Below, one piece after another: positions 26,836 through 35,461 of a stretch of 64,000 nt of DNA (its first letter is position 1; each line of letters opens with the position of its first letter). Both the position numbers and the translations under genes were made by a program. Source of the stretch: Duganella sp. CF458 (GTDB lineage: Bacteria > Pseudomonadota > Gammaproteobacteria > Burkholderiales > Burkholderiaceae_D); the NCBI RefSeq assembly GCF_900113115.1, contig NZ_FOOF01000004.1:124001-188000 (forward strand), written 5' to 3'. The notes under the pieces were generated by a model. That model was not told where the DNA came from, ran no database searches, and saw only the letters and a list, made by a program, of their open reading frames with translations.

Positions 26836-29177
26836 ACAGCAAGTCCGAACAGTTCATGACGCTGGGCGCCGCCAAAGGCTGGTCCGAAGTGGGCCAGAGC
26901 CACCCGCACGAATCGGCCATCCTGCACGTGCTGGGCGAAGCCGTATACACCGACGACATTCCGGAAGCGCAAGGCACGCTGCACGCCGCGCTGGGCCTGT
27001 CGGCGAAAGCCCACGCACGCATCCTGTCGCTCAACCTGGCGCCGGTGAAGGCCATGCCCGGCGTCGTGGCGGTCTACACCTACCAGGACATCCCGGGCAG
27101 CAACGACTGCGGCCCGATCATCCACGACGACCCGATCCTCGCCGAAGAGAAAGTCGAATACGTCGGCCAGCCGGTCTTCATCGTGGTCGCCGACACCCAC
27201 GACAACGCCCGCCGCGCCGCCCGCAAGGCCGATATCCAATACGAAGAACTGCCCGCCATCCTGACGCCGGAAGCGGCGCGCGATGCCGAATCCTTCGTGG
27301 TCCCGCCAATGCGCCTGACGCGCGGCGATGCGCAGGCCGCATTTGAGCGCTCCCCGCACATCCTGAAGGGCAAACTGCACGTCGGCGGCCAGGAGCAGTT
27401 CTACCTGGAAGGCCAGATTTCGTATGCCGTCCCGAAGGAAGGCAAGGGCATGCACGTCTACTGCTCCACCCAGCACCCGACCGAGATGCAGCACGTGGTA
27501 TCGCACGCCCTGCACTACCCTTCGCACGCGGTGGTGGTGGAATGCCGCCGCATGGGCGGCGGCTTTGGCGGCAAGGAGTCGCAATCGGCACTGTGGGCCG
27601 CTTGCGCCGCGGTCAGTGCCGCGCACCTGAAGCGTCCCGTGAAACTGCGCGCCGACCGCGACGACGACATGATGGTCACCGGCAAGCGCCACTGCTTCTA
27701 TTACGAATACGAGATCGGCTACGACAAGCAGGGCCTGATCAGCGCCGCCAAGGTGCAGATGGTGACCCGTGCCGGCTTCTCGGCCGACCTGTCCGCGCCG
27801 GTGGCAACGCGCGCCATCTGCCACTTCGACAACACCTACTACCTGTCGGACGTGGATATCCGCGCCATGGCAGGCAAGACCAACACCCAGTCCAACACCG
27901 CTTTCCGCGGCTTCGGCGGCCCGCAAGGCGCCATTGCCATCGAATACATCATCGACGAAATCGCCCGTAACCTGGGCAAGGACGCGCTCGACGTGCGCAA
28001 GCTGAACTTCTACGGCCGCAACGACGAAGAAGGCCGCAATGTCACCCAGTACGGCCAGAAGGTGGTCGACAACGTGATCCATGAACTGGTGGCACAACTG
28101 GAAAGCGAAACCCGCTACCGCGCCCGCCGCGCAGCAATCCGCGAATTCAACGCCACCAATCCGGTGCTGAAGAAAGGCCTGGCGTTGACGCCTGTGAAGT
28201 TCGGCATCGCCTTCAACGTCACCCACTTCAACCAGGCCGGCGCGCTGGTGCACATCTATGTCGACGGCTCGGTGCTGGTGAACCACGGCGGCACCGAAAT
28301 GGGCCAGGGCATCAACACCAAGGTGTGCCAGGTGGTGGCGCATGAACTGGGCATTCCGCTCTCCAGGGTGCGCGCTTCCGCCACCGACACCAGCAAGGTC
28401 GCCAACACCTCGGCCACTGCCGCATCGACCGGCGCCGACCTGAACGGCAAGGCCGCGCAGGACGCGGCCCACACGCTGCGCCAGCGCCTGGTGGAATTCG
28501 CCGCGAAATCGTTCGGCGTCAAGGCCGAAGATGTGATCCTCGCCAACGGTACCGTATTCGCCGGCGAAACCGTCATTCCGTTCGCCGACCTGGTGCAAAA
28601 AGCTTACCTGGCCCGCGTGCAGCTCTGGTCCGACGGTTTCTACGCCACGCCGGGCCTGAGCTGGGACCGCGAAACCATGAGCGGCAATCCCTTCGGCTAC
28701 TATGCCTACGGCGCCTCGGTGTCGGAAGTGATCGTCGACACCCTGACCGGCGAATGGAAGCTGTTGAAGGCCGACTGCCTGTACGACGCCGGCAATTCGC
28801 TGAACCCCGCCATCGACGTGGGCCAGGTGGAAGGCGCCTTCATGCAGGGCATGGGCTGGCTGACGACCGAAGAACTGTGGTGGAACCAGCAGGGCAAGCT
28901 GATGACGCACGCGCCATCCACGTACAAGATTCCCGGCGTTTCCGACTGCCCGGAAGACTTCAACGTACGCCTGTTCAAGAACCGCAACCCGTTCGACAGC
29001 ATCCACCGCTCCAAGGCGGTCGGCGAGCCGCCGTTGCTGCTGCCTTTCTCCGTGTTCCTGGCCATTCGCGACGCCATTGCATCGGTCGGCAACTACCGTA
29101 TCAACCCGCCGCTGCGCGCCCCAGCCACCGGTGAAGCAATCCTCGATGCAGTGGACGCGGTTCGCGCCCAGGCATGA
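26832..29177 (+). CDS. xdhB: Xanthine dehydrogenase large subunit (molybdenum cofactor)
   Basis: 781 residues; oxidises hypoxanthine/xanthine to urate at the molybdopterin site. Starts inside xdhA with a 4-base overlap. Motifs are GEAVYTDDIPEAQGTLHAAL (N-terminus), MGGGFGGKESQ near residue 240, FRGFGGPQGA near 358, GGTEMGQGINTKV near 487 and VGEPPLLL near 731, where the glutamate is the conserved catalytic base. The maturation gene xdhC, often next, is not seen; an aquaporin gene overlaps the end instead. Confidence 0.96.
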   Translation: MNSKSEQFMTLGAAKGWSEVGQSHPHESAILHVLGEAVYTDDIPEAQGTLHAALGLSAKAHARILSLNLAPVKAMPGVVAVYTYQDIPGSNDCGPIIHDDPILAEEKVEYVGQPVFIVVADTHDNARRAARKADIQYEELPAILTPEAARDAESFVVPPMRLTRGDAQAAFERSPHILKGKLHVGGQEQFYLEGQISYAVPKEGKGMHVYCSTQHPTEMQHVVSHALHYPSHAVVVECRRMGGGFGGKESQSALWAACAAVSAAHLKRPVKLRADRDDDMMVTGKRHCFYYEYEIGYDKQGLISAAKVQMVTRAGFSADLSAPVATRAICHFDNTYYLSDVDIRAMAGKTNTQSNTAFRGFGGPQGAIAIEYIIDEIARNLGKDALDVRKLNFYGRNDEEGRNVTQYGQKVVDNVIHELVAQLESETRYRARRAAIREFNATNPVLKKGLALTPVKFGIAFNVTHFNQAGALVHIYVDGSVLVNHGGTEMGQGINTKVCQVVAHELGIPLSRVRASATDTSKVANTSATAASTGADLNGKAAQDAAHTLRQRLVEFAAKSFGVKAEDVILANGTVFAGETVIPFADLVQKAYLARVQLWSDGFYATPGLSWDRETMSGNPFGYYAYGASVSEVIVDTLTGEWKLLKADCLYDAGNSLNPAIDVGQVEGAFMQGMGWLTTEELWWNQQGKLMTHAPSTYKIPGVSDCPEDFNVRLFKNRNPFDSIHRSKAVGEPPLLLPFSVFLAIRDAIASVGNYRINPPLRAPATGEAILDAVDAVRAQA

Positions 29178-29875
29178 CGCTCGCCAGACGCCTTGTCGCC
29201 GAAGCGCTTGGCACTGCGCTGCTGCTGGCCGTGGTGGTGGGTTCCGCCACCATGGCCAACCGCCTGGCAGGCGGCAATGCGGCCATTGCCCTCTTCGCCA
29301 ATTCGCTCGCCAGCGCCAGCGGACTGTTGGCGCTGATCCTGGCGTTCGGCGCCATCTCCGGCGCCCATTTCAACCCTGCCGTCACACTATCCGAAGCATG
29401 GCAAGGCGGCATGAAGTGGAGCGAAACGCTGCCCTACGCCTCGGCGCAGGTGCTGGGCGCCGTCGCCGGCGTGGCCGCAGCGCATACGATGTTCGGCGAG
29501 CCGCTTTTTTCGGCCGCAACCCACGCCAGGAACGGCGCGGCGCAATGGTGGAGCGAATTCGTGGCAACCTTCGGCCTGATTTTCGTCATCGGCGGTTGCG
29601 CGCGCAGCCGTCCCGCTGTTACGCCATTTGCCGTCGCGGCCTACATCCTTGCCGCTTACTGGTTCACCGCATCGAGCTCGTTCGCCAACCCCGCCCTCAC
29701 GCTGGCACGCGCCGCGACGGACACGGTGGCCGGCATCCGACTGGAAGACGTTTCCGGCTACGTCGCCGCCCAGATGCTCGGCGCCATCGCCGCGACAGTG
29801 CTGGTCACATGGCTGCATAGCCCGGCACGGATTCGTGACGAAATACACCCGGCGTCACACCCTGCCAATCCTTGA
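29174..29875 (+). CDS. Aquaporin-family (MIP) channel, atypical filter
   Basis: 233 residues with six membrane segments and two half-helices. First NPA at 67-69 (HFNPAVTL) and second at 172-174 (FANPALTLAR). Orthodox aquaporins have Arg right after the second NPA; here it is Leu, as in the AqpS-like group often found with arsenic genes, so selectivity probably differs from water-only channels. The start overlaps the xdhB stop by 4 bases, which ties it to purine oxidation; urea or another small neutral product is a possible substrate (inference). Confidence 0.88.
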   Translation: MTLARRLVAEALGTALLLAVVVGSATMANRLAGGNAAIALFANSLASASGLLALILAFGAISGAHFNPAVTLSEAWQGGMKWSETLPYASAQVLGAVAGVAAAHTMFGEPLFSAATHARNGAAQWWSEFVATFGLIFVIGGCARSRPAVTPFAVAAYILAAYWFTASSSFANPALTLARAATDTVAGIRLEDVSGYVAAQMLGAIAATVLVTWLHSPARIRDEIHPASHPANP

Positions 29876-29937
29876 TAGTTGGCGCTGCAAACTGCGCTTG
29901 CTCAGCGCAAGGTTTCGCGCGACATCGACGCTCGAAA

Positions 29938-30174
29938 TTCGGTGCCACGAACTTCGGTGCCAGAGCTTCGGTGCCAAGAGCTTCGGTGCCAAGAGCTTCG
30001 GTGCCAGGTCTGTCATTTGGACACGCACCTCATACCTTTGATATTTCTCAGTACTTTCTCCATCAAAAGAAAACACCCGCTGACCGATTACGTCGGAGCG
30101 GGTGGTTTGATCTAAATCAAAGGTGTAGTCAGCCTGTCCGAATGACAGACCTGGCACCGAATTTTGGCACCGAA
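29938..30174. repeat. Composite inverted-repeat element with tandem TTCGGTGCCA boxes
   Basis: Fills the 301-base gap between the aquaporin gene and ribB. On the left TTCGGTGCCA recurs at 29938, 29953, 29967, 29982 and 29997. On the right its inverse TGGCACCGAA is at 30152 and 30165. The innermost boxes begin a 46-bp inverted repeat (29997-30042 and 30116-30161) identical in roughly the outer 21 and inner 9 positions. The centre holds a nested stem: CACCCGCT 30074-30081 with AGCGGGTG 30097-30104, and CCGA 30084-30087 with TCGG 30093-30096. It has no transposase. The hairpin could end both convergent transcripts. Confidence 0.88.
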
Positions 30175-30176
30175 TT

Positions 30177-30818
30177 CTAGCTGCGCTTGCGCCATTCGAT
30201 CAGCTCGGCGATCGTGAGGATGGGCATGCCGTGCAGCCGTGCAAACTGCTCGATCGCTTCGCCGCGCATCATCGTACCATCGGCGTTCATCAGCTCGCAC
30301 AGGACAGCGGACGGCGACAGCCCTGCCATGCTGGCAAGGTCGACCGAACCTTCGGTATGGCCGGCTCGCATCATCACTCCGCCAGGCGTGGCGCGCAGCG
30401 GGAACACGTGGCCAGGGCGCACCACGTCTTCGGGACGCGCACCCGGCGCCGCCGCGGCACGGATCGTCGCGACGCGGTCGGCGGCGGAAACACCGGTCGT
30501 GACGCCATGGCGCGCTTCGATCGATACCGTGAACGGCGTGCCGTACTTGCTGCCATTCTCGGCAGCCATCGGCGGCAGTTCAAGCTCGCGCACCTTGTCG
30601 GCGGTAAGGCACAGGCACACGATGCCGCTGCATTCGCGGATCATCAGGGCCATGGTTTCCACCGTCAGGCGGTCGGTGGCGACAATCAGGTCGGCCTCGT
30701 TCTCACGGTCGAAATCGTCCAGCAGGATGACAGGGACACCGGCCCGCATGGCTTCCAGCGCCGCATGGATGCGGGCTTCGAGGTCGGTGCTTTGAAGGGT
30801 AAATTCAGGGGACAACAT
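30177..30818 (-). CDS. ribB: 3,4-dihydroxy-2-butanone 4-phosphate synthase
   Basis: Makes the four-carbon unit of riboflavin from ribulose 5-phosphate. 213 residues, the length of the stand-alone E. coli-type enzyme with no GTP cyclohydrolase II domain. The acidic metal loop [10 protein letters not shown] is at 34-43; other blocks are [11 protein letters not shown] near 105, [10 protein letters not shown] near 134 and [10 protein letters not shown] near 153. GAGGAG precedes the ATG. An FMN riboswitch is 106 bases upstream, so supply is set by FMN. The stop codon is three bases from the repeat element. Confidence 0.96.
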   Translation of the reverse strand: MLSPEFTLQSTDLEARIHAALEAMRAGVPVILLDDFDRENEADLIVATDRLTVETMALMIRECSGIVCLCLTADKVRELELPPMAAENGSKYGTPFTVSIEARHGVTTGVSAADRVATIRAAAAPGARPEDVVRPGHVFPLRATPGGVMMRAGHTEGSVDLASMAGLSPSAVLCELMNADGTMMRGEAIEQFARLHGMPILTIAELIEWRKRS

Positions 30819-30923
30819 AGGAAACGCTCCTCGCTAAAAGTTAACGAAAAACGCTCCAGGGCAAGCGAATAGGCGCGGCTAGCCGTACGCAAAAAGCGGA
30901 CAGGTACACGCGCGACAGCGCAC

Positions 30924-31066
30924 ATCTTCTTTCATCCGGACTATACCGTCGGCCCTGGAGTCGCACCAGGTCTGCTGACCCTGCCCTATGCAGCCAGGCA
31001 GGCGCTCGCGGGCTTGAACGTTGCCGTTCTTACCGCCGGTGGGGAATCGCACCCCGCCCCGAAGAC
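30924..31066 (-). promoter_or_regulatory. FMN riboswitch (RFN element) controlling ribB
   Basis: On the minus strand the region starts TTCGGGGCGGGG and contains the conserved CCCACCGGCGGTAA, AGCCCGCGAGCG, GTCAGCAGA, GGGCCGACGGTATAGTCC and GGATGAAAGAAG blocks in the order of the RFN aptamer. The 106 bases to the ribB start include a GGCTAGCC stem and a duplicated GGAGCGTTT, one copy at the ribosome site, so translational sequestration is possible. Confidence 0.97.
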
Positions 31067-31111
31067 GTAATTTTTGTGCCTGCACGGTGCAGGCGGCGGG
31101 ATTTTAACAGC

Positions 31112-31162
31112 AAAACCGTAACGCGTCCGACCCTGTGGGTCGGACCCTAGTTTACCGGTTTT
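31112..31162. repeat. Single REP palindrome at the flhA stop codon
   Basis: GTCCGACCC-TGT-GGGTCGGAC (31125-31145) is flanked by AAAACCG on the left and TTTACCGGTTTT on the right. The layout matches the arms of the REPIN inside flgI at 57230-57331 (palindrome with GACCC/GGGTC core plus an ACCGGTTT flank). It touches the flhA stop at 31161-31163 and may also end its transcript. Confidence 0.8.
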
Positions 31163-33254
31163 AGCCGACCGTGCCGATGATGGAGACTTCGCGGTTCTCC
31201 GGCACCTCGTTATACGACAGCACGTGCAGCCCAGGCGCGAACAGGCGGGCGTAGCGCGCCAGCAGCGGCCGGATCTGCGGCAGCACCAGCAGCAGCGGCG
31301 GCGTCGCCTGCTGCTTCATCTGCTCGCGCGCCACCGGCATATTCACCTGCAGCTGCGCCAGCAGATGCGGGTCGATCGGGTAGTTGTCCAGCACCACCTT
31401 GCCGGATTGGCGCGCCTGGTTGAGGGAGCCGAGCAGCATGTTTTCCAGTTCGCCGCCCAGGTTGAAGGCCAGCATCTCATTCTTCTGCCCGAACAGGCCG
31501 GACACGATCTGGCGCCGCAGCGCGCAGCGCACTTCCGCCGCCAGCAGGATCGGATCCTTGGTGGTCTCCGACGAATCGAGCAGGGTCGTGGCGATCGGTA
31601 CGATGTCTTTCAGCGATACCGATTCCTGCAGCAGCACGCGAAACACGCGCAGCAATTGGGTATGGCTCAGCGCCTTGTCCAGCGAGCCGGCCAGCTTGGG
31701 CGACAGCGCGGTCAGGCGCTCCATCAGCGCCGCCACGTCTTCATGGCGGAACAGCTCCGGCAGGTACTCGCGAATCAGTTTCGACACGTGGGTCGCGATG
31801 GCGCTTGGCGCTTCCACCACCTGGTAGCCCAGGCCGAGCGCATGCGCCTTGTCCTTGGCTTCGATCCACGTCACCGGCATGCCATAGGCCGGCTCCACAC
31901 CGGGAATGCCGTCAATCTGGCCGTACACATTCGGCGACGGAATCGCCATCAGGCGCTCGGCGAACACCTCGGCCACCGCAATGGTGGACCCGCCCAGCAC
32001 CACGGCGTACTGGGAGGGCTTCAGGCCCAGGTCATCGCGCACATTGATCTGCGGCAGTACCATGCCCATCGCTTCCGACAGGCTTTGGCGCACCCCGCGC
32101 AAGCGCTTGGCCAGCACCTCGCCGTGCGCCTTGTCGATCATGCCCACCAGCTTGTAGCCCAGCGAAACCTGCAGCGGCTGCACCACGGGCAGCGACTGCC
32201 ATTCCAGCTCCGGCACCTTTTCTTCGCGCAGCGCAGCCTCGATGGCGGCGATATTGTCGACTACCGGCGCGCCCTGGCGCTGGTACAGGCGCCAGCCCAC
32301 GTAGGCCAGTACCGCCGCGAAGGTGAGGAAACTCAGTTTCGGCATGCCCGGCACCAGGCCGATGATCACCATCACGGCTGCGGCGCTGAACAGCACATTC
32401 GGCGATGCCAGCAACTGCTGGCCCACCTGGGCCTCGAAATCGGCGCCTTCGGTTTCGGACACGCGGGTGACGATGATCGCGGCCGCAGCCGACAGCAGCA
32501 GCGCCGGGATCTGGGCCACCAGGCCGTCGCCGATGGTCAGCAGCGCGTACTGCTTGAACGCATCGCCGAAGCTCATGTCCTGCATCACCGTACCGATGGC
32601 GACGCCGCCGACGATATTGATGATCAGGATCAGGATCGAGGCGATCGCATCGCCGCGCACGAACTTGGCGGCACCGTCCATGGCGCCGTAGAAGTCCGCT
32701 TCGGTCGACACTTCCTTGCGGCGCTGGATGGCCTTTTCCTGGTTGATCAGGCCTGCATTCAGGTCGGCGTCGATCGCCATCTGCTTGCCCGGCAAGGCAT
32801 CCAGGGTGAAGCGCGCCGACACTTCGGAAATGCGCTCGGCGCCCTTGGTCACCACGGCGAAGTTGATGATCATCAGGATCACGAACACCACCATGCCGAC
32901 CACGTAGTTGCCGCCGATGACCACCTGGCCGAACGCCTCGATCACCTTGCCGGCGGCATCCGTGCCCTGGTGGCCGTGCAGCAGCACCACGCGGGTCGAG
33001 GCCACGTTCAGCGTCAATCGCATCAGCGTGGTGGCCAGGATCACCGTCGGGAACACCGAGAAGTCCAGCGGGCGCTTGGCATTCACGCTGACCAGGATCA
33101 CGATCAGCGCCAGCACGATGTTGAAGGTGAACAGGACGTCCAGCAGGATAGGCGGCAATGGCAGGATGATCATCGCCAGGATCGCCAGCAGGAAGACCGG
33201 CGTGGCGAGTTTGTGGCGTCCCGCTTCTGCGAACAAGCCCTTCAGGAAATTCAT
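31161..33254 (-). CDS. flhA: Flagellar export gate protein FlhA
   Basis: 697 residues. About eight membrane helices occupy residues 1-330, and the cytoplasmic export-platform domain follows. The FHIPEP-family signature is in SARFTLDALPGKQMAIDADL near residue 150. FlhA forms the nonameric ring of the flagellar type III export gate and binds chaperone-substrate complexes. Its start overlaps the flhB stop by 4 bases; it is the last gene of the minus-strand operon fliM-N-P-Q-R-flhB-flhA. A REP palindrome lies at its 3' end. Confidence 0.97.
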   Translation of the reverse strand: MNFLKGLFAEAGRHKLATPVFLLAILAMIILPLPPILLDVLFTFNIVLALIVILVSVNAKRPLDFSVFPTVILATTLMRLTLNVASTRVVLLHGHQGTDAAGKVIEAFGQVVIGGNYVVGMVVFVILMIINFAVVTKGAERISEVSARFTLDALPGKQMAIDADLNAGLINQEKAIQRRKEVSTEADFYGAMDGAAKFVRGDAIASILILIINIVGGVAIGTVMQDMSFGDAFKQYALLTIGDGLVAQIPALLLSAAAAIIVTRVSETEGADFEAQVGQQLLASPNVLFSAAAVMVIIGLVPGMPKLSFLTFAAVLAYVGWRLYQRQGAPVVDNIAAIEAALREEKVPELEWQSLPVVQPLQVSLGYKLVGMIDKAHGEVLAKRLRGVRQSLSEAMGMVLPQINVRDDLGLKPSQYAVVLGGSTIAVAEVFAERLMAIPSPNVYGQIDGIPGVEPAYGMPVTWIEAKDKAHALGLGYQVVEAPSAIATHVSKLIREYLPELFRHEDVAALMERLTALSPKLAGSLDKALSHTQLLRVFRVLLQESVSLKDIVPIATTLLDSSETTKDPILLAAEVRCALRRQIVSGLFGQKNEMLAFNLGGELENMLLGSLNQARQSGKVVLDNYPIDPHLLAQLQVNMPVAREQMKQQATPPLLLVLPQIRPLLARYARLFAPGLHVLSYNEVPENREVSIIGTVG

Positions 33255-34396
33255 ATGGTTGCTGCCTCACTCATGGAAGTTGGAACCGGTACCTGCCCCG
33301 CTTCCAGCGGATTTGGCTGCGACGGACGGCGCCCTTCACGGAACGCCTTCAGCTGCAGCACATAATGCAGGACCATGGAAACAGCCTGGTACAACTGCAC
33401 GGGAATCTGCTGGTTGACCTGGCTGGTATTGTAGATTGCGCGCGCCAACGGCGGCAGCGCAAGCACTTCAACCCCGTGCTCCTGTGCCAGGCGCTTGATG
33501 TACAAGGCCATCTCGTCGACGCCTTTCGCCAGCACATATGGCGCCTCGGCGCGCTTCTCGTCGTATTTCAGCGCCACCGCATAGTGCTCCGGGTTGACGA
33601 TCACCACGTCGGCACCCGGCACGATCTTGCGTGCGGAGCGTTCGGCCATGGCGCGCTGCAACTGGCGGATGCGCTGGCGTACTTCAGGGCGCCCTTCCTG
33701 CGATTTGTACTCTTCCTTCAGCTCCTGCTTGGACATCTTCTGCTGTTCGGCGAAGAAGTAAGCCTGGGCCGGCACGTCGATGATGGCGAAGATGATGAAC
33801 ACGGCCACCATCGCCATCACGCCATTCAGCATCTGGTTGGCGCCGAAAATCATGGCGTCATTCAACCCCAGTCCCTGCAAGCGCGTGTAGTCATTGACCG
33901 TGCTGGTGCCGATGTGCACCAGCACCCAGCCCAGCACCGCTGCCTTGCCGATCGAAACCAGCAGCTCGAAGCCATGCTTTTTCGAGAACAGGCGCCCCAG
34001 GTTGGTGACCGGGTTGAAACGTTCCAGCTTGGGCTCCAGGTTCTTGGTGCTCATCACCCAGCCGCCGGGCACCATGGCGCCCAGCACGATGAACAGCGGC
34101 ACCACGAACAGCGGCACCAGCATCTTCACCAGCAGCAGCGCGCAACTGAGCCAGACGGTACTCATGACGTTGTCCAGCGCGCCCTCGCTCTCCAGCGGTG
34201 CGAACGCCTGGTGGAAGATCTCGCGGAAGTCCAGCAGATACGCCGGCAGCATGTACACGAACAATTTGAGCGACACCAGGATGCCGATGGCTGTCGCCAG
34301 GTCGCGCGAACGCACCACCTGGCCTTCCTGGCGGGACTTCTTCAGCTTCTGCGCTGAAGCCTTCTCTGACTTGTCGCCGCCGCTGTCGTCAGCCAT
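33251..34396 (-). CDS. flhB: Flagellar export switch protein FlhB (NPEH variant)
   Basis: 381 residues: charged N-terminus, four membrane helices, and a cytoplasmic domain from about 215. FlhB cleaves itself between Asn and Pro of NPTH to switch export from rod/hook to filament subunits. Here the motif is N268-P269-E270-H271, in VIVNPEHYAVAL, so Thr is replaced by Glu while the scissile Asn-Pro is kept. The start overlaps fliR by 8 bases. Confidence 0.96.
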   Translation of the reverse strand: MADDSGGDKSEKASAQKLKKSRQEGQVVRSRDLATAIGILVSLKLFVYMLPAYLLDFREIFHQAFAPLESEGALDNVMSTVWLSCALLLVKMLVPLFVVPLFIVLGAMVPGGWVMSTKNLEPKLERFNPVTNLGRLFSKKHGFELLVSIGKAAVLGWVLVHIGTSTVNDYTRLQGLGLNDAMIFGANQMLNGVMAMVAVFIIFAIIDVPAQAYFFAEQQKMSKQELKEEYKSQEGRPEVRQRIRQLQRAMAERSARKIVPGADVVIVNPEHYAVALKYDEKRAEAPYVLAKGVDEMALYIKRLAQEHGVEVLALPPLARAIYNTSQVNQQIPVQLYQAVSMVLHYVLQLKAFREGRRPSQPNPLEAGQVPVPTSMSEAATI

Positions 34397-35171
34397 GTGG
34401 CACCATCTGTTGCTGGATCATGTCGAGCACCCGGCTCGACATGCGGATGTAATGCTGCGGGATGAAGCGTACCACCTGGCCCAGCATCAGCAGGCCGAAA
34501 ATGGTGATCACAGAAAAGCCCAAGGCAAACAGGTTCAGCGACGGCGCCACGCGGTTCAGGAAGCCGAAGCCAAGCTGCACCACCAGCGCGGAAAACACCA
34601 CCGGTATCGCCAGCAGCATGGCGGCGGAAAAAATCCACGCCACGTTCCAGGCCACCGTCTGCAGCAACAGCGCCGGATAGCCGCCGCCCAGCGGCCAGGC
34701 CTTGAAGCTTTGCCCGATCACTCCCGCCAGCACCAGGTGGCCGTCGATCGAAAAGAAGATCACGATGGCCAGCATGGACAGCAGCGCCGACACCACGTCG
34801 GAGGAGGTGCCGTTCAGCGGATCATTCATCACCGCCATCGAAAAACCGACCTGGCTCGACACCAGGTAGCCCAGTACGCCAATCACCGACATCGAAAAAT
34901 GAAAGGCCAGCCCGATCGTGCCGCCGATCACCGCCTGCTCCAGCGTCACCGCGATGCCTTGCACCGACACCGGATCGATGCCCTGCACCACCTGGCCCTG
35001 CGTCACCGGCAGCAGGATAATCGCCAGCACCAGCGATACCAGCAGCCGCACCGTGACCGGCACCATCATCTCGCCCAGCACCGGCGCCGCGCTCAGCATG
35101 GCCATGCAGCGCACGAAGGGCCACCAGATTGCCGTCAGCCACACCAGGAGGTTTGCCAGGACCTGTTCCAT
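34389..35171 (-). CDS. fliR: Flagellar export gate protein FliR
   Basis: 260 residues, about six membrane helices, part of the FliP5-FliQ4-FliR1 export core in the basal body. Typical segments are the N-terminal RCMAMLSAAPVLGEMMVPV, GFSMAVMNDPLNGTSSDV near 95 and ALVVQLGFGFLNRVAPSLNL near 190. The start is 6 bases after the fliQ stop. Operon order P-Q-R-flhB-flhA is the conserved one. Confidence 0.96.
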   Translation of the reverse strand: MEQVLANLLVWLTAIWWPFVRCMAMLSAAPVLGEMMVPVTVRLLVSLVLAIILLPVTQGQVVQGIDPVSVQGIAVTLEQAVIGGTIGLAFHFSMSVIGVLGYLVSSQVGFSMAVMNDPLNGTSSDVVSALLSMLAIVIFFSIDGHLVLAGVIGQSFKAWPLGGGYPALLLQTVAWNVAWIFSAAMLLAIPVVFSALVVQLGFGFLNRVAPSLNLFALGFSVITIFGLLMLGQVVRFIPQHYIRMSSRVLDMIQQQMVPHG

Positions 35172-35177
35172 GGCCCG

Positions 35178-35450
35178 CTACCCGACCAGTGTTGCCGCGC
35201 GCTGGAAGATCGAGACGCAATAATCCATCAGGTAGCTGGACATCCAGCGCCCGGTCAGGACGATGGCAAGCAGGGTGACCAGCAGGCGCGGCAGGAAGCT
35301 CAGCGTCTGCTCATTGATTTGCGTCGCGGCCTGCACCAGCGCCACCAGCAAGCCCGCCACCAGCCCTGGCACCACCAGTACCATGACCATGATCATTACG
35401 ATATGCAGGGCCTCGACAATCAGGTCGACGGCCACGTCGGGCGTCAGCAT
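35178..35450 (-). CDS. fliQ: Flagellar export gate protein FliQ
   Basis: 90 residues from ATG 35450 (MLTPDVAVDLIVEALHIVMI); a longer frame starting at 35645 would overlap fliP and is rejected. Two membrane helices (about 15-37 and 52-75) with ATQINEQTLSFLPRL between them, the FliQ signature. FliQ surrounds FliP/FliR in the export channel. ACGGGAAG is a plausible ribosome site. Confidence 0.95.
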   Translation of the reverse strand: MLTPDVAVDLIVEALHIVMIMVMVLVVPGLVAGLLVALVQAATQINEQTLSFLPRLLVTLLAIVLTGRWMSSYLMDYCVSIFQRAATLVG

Positions 35451-35461
35451 CTTCCCGTCCC

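Noticed and set aside
26805..29006. 733-codon minus-strand frame opposite xdhB
   Set aside because: Shadow of xdhB caused by high third-position GC; no domain, no start signal.
29938..30006. Possible small CRISPR array
   Set aside because: Repeats are 10 bases with 4-5 base spacers that are nearly identical; no cas genes. It is a minisatellite within a larger inverted repeat.
31224..33365. 713-codon plus-strand frame opposite flhA
   Set aside because: His/Gln/Arg-rich antisense shadow of flhA with no recognisable domain.
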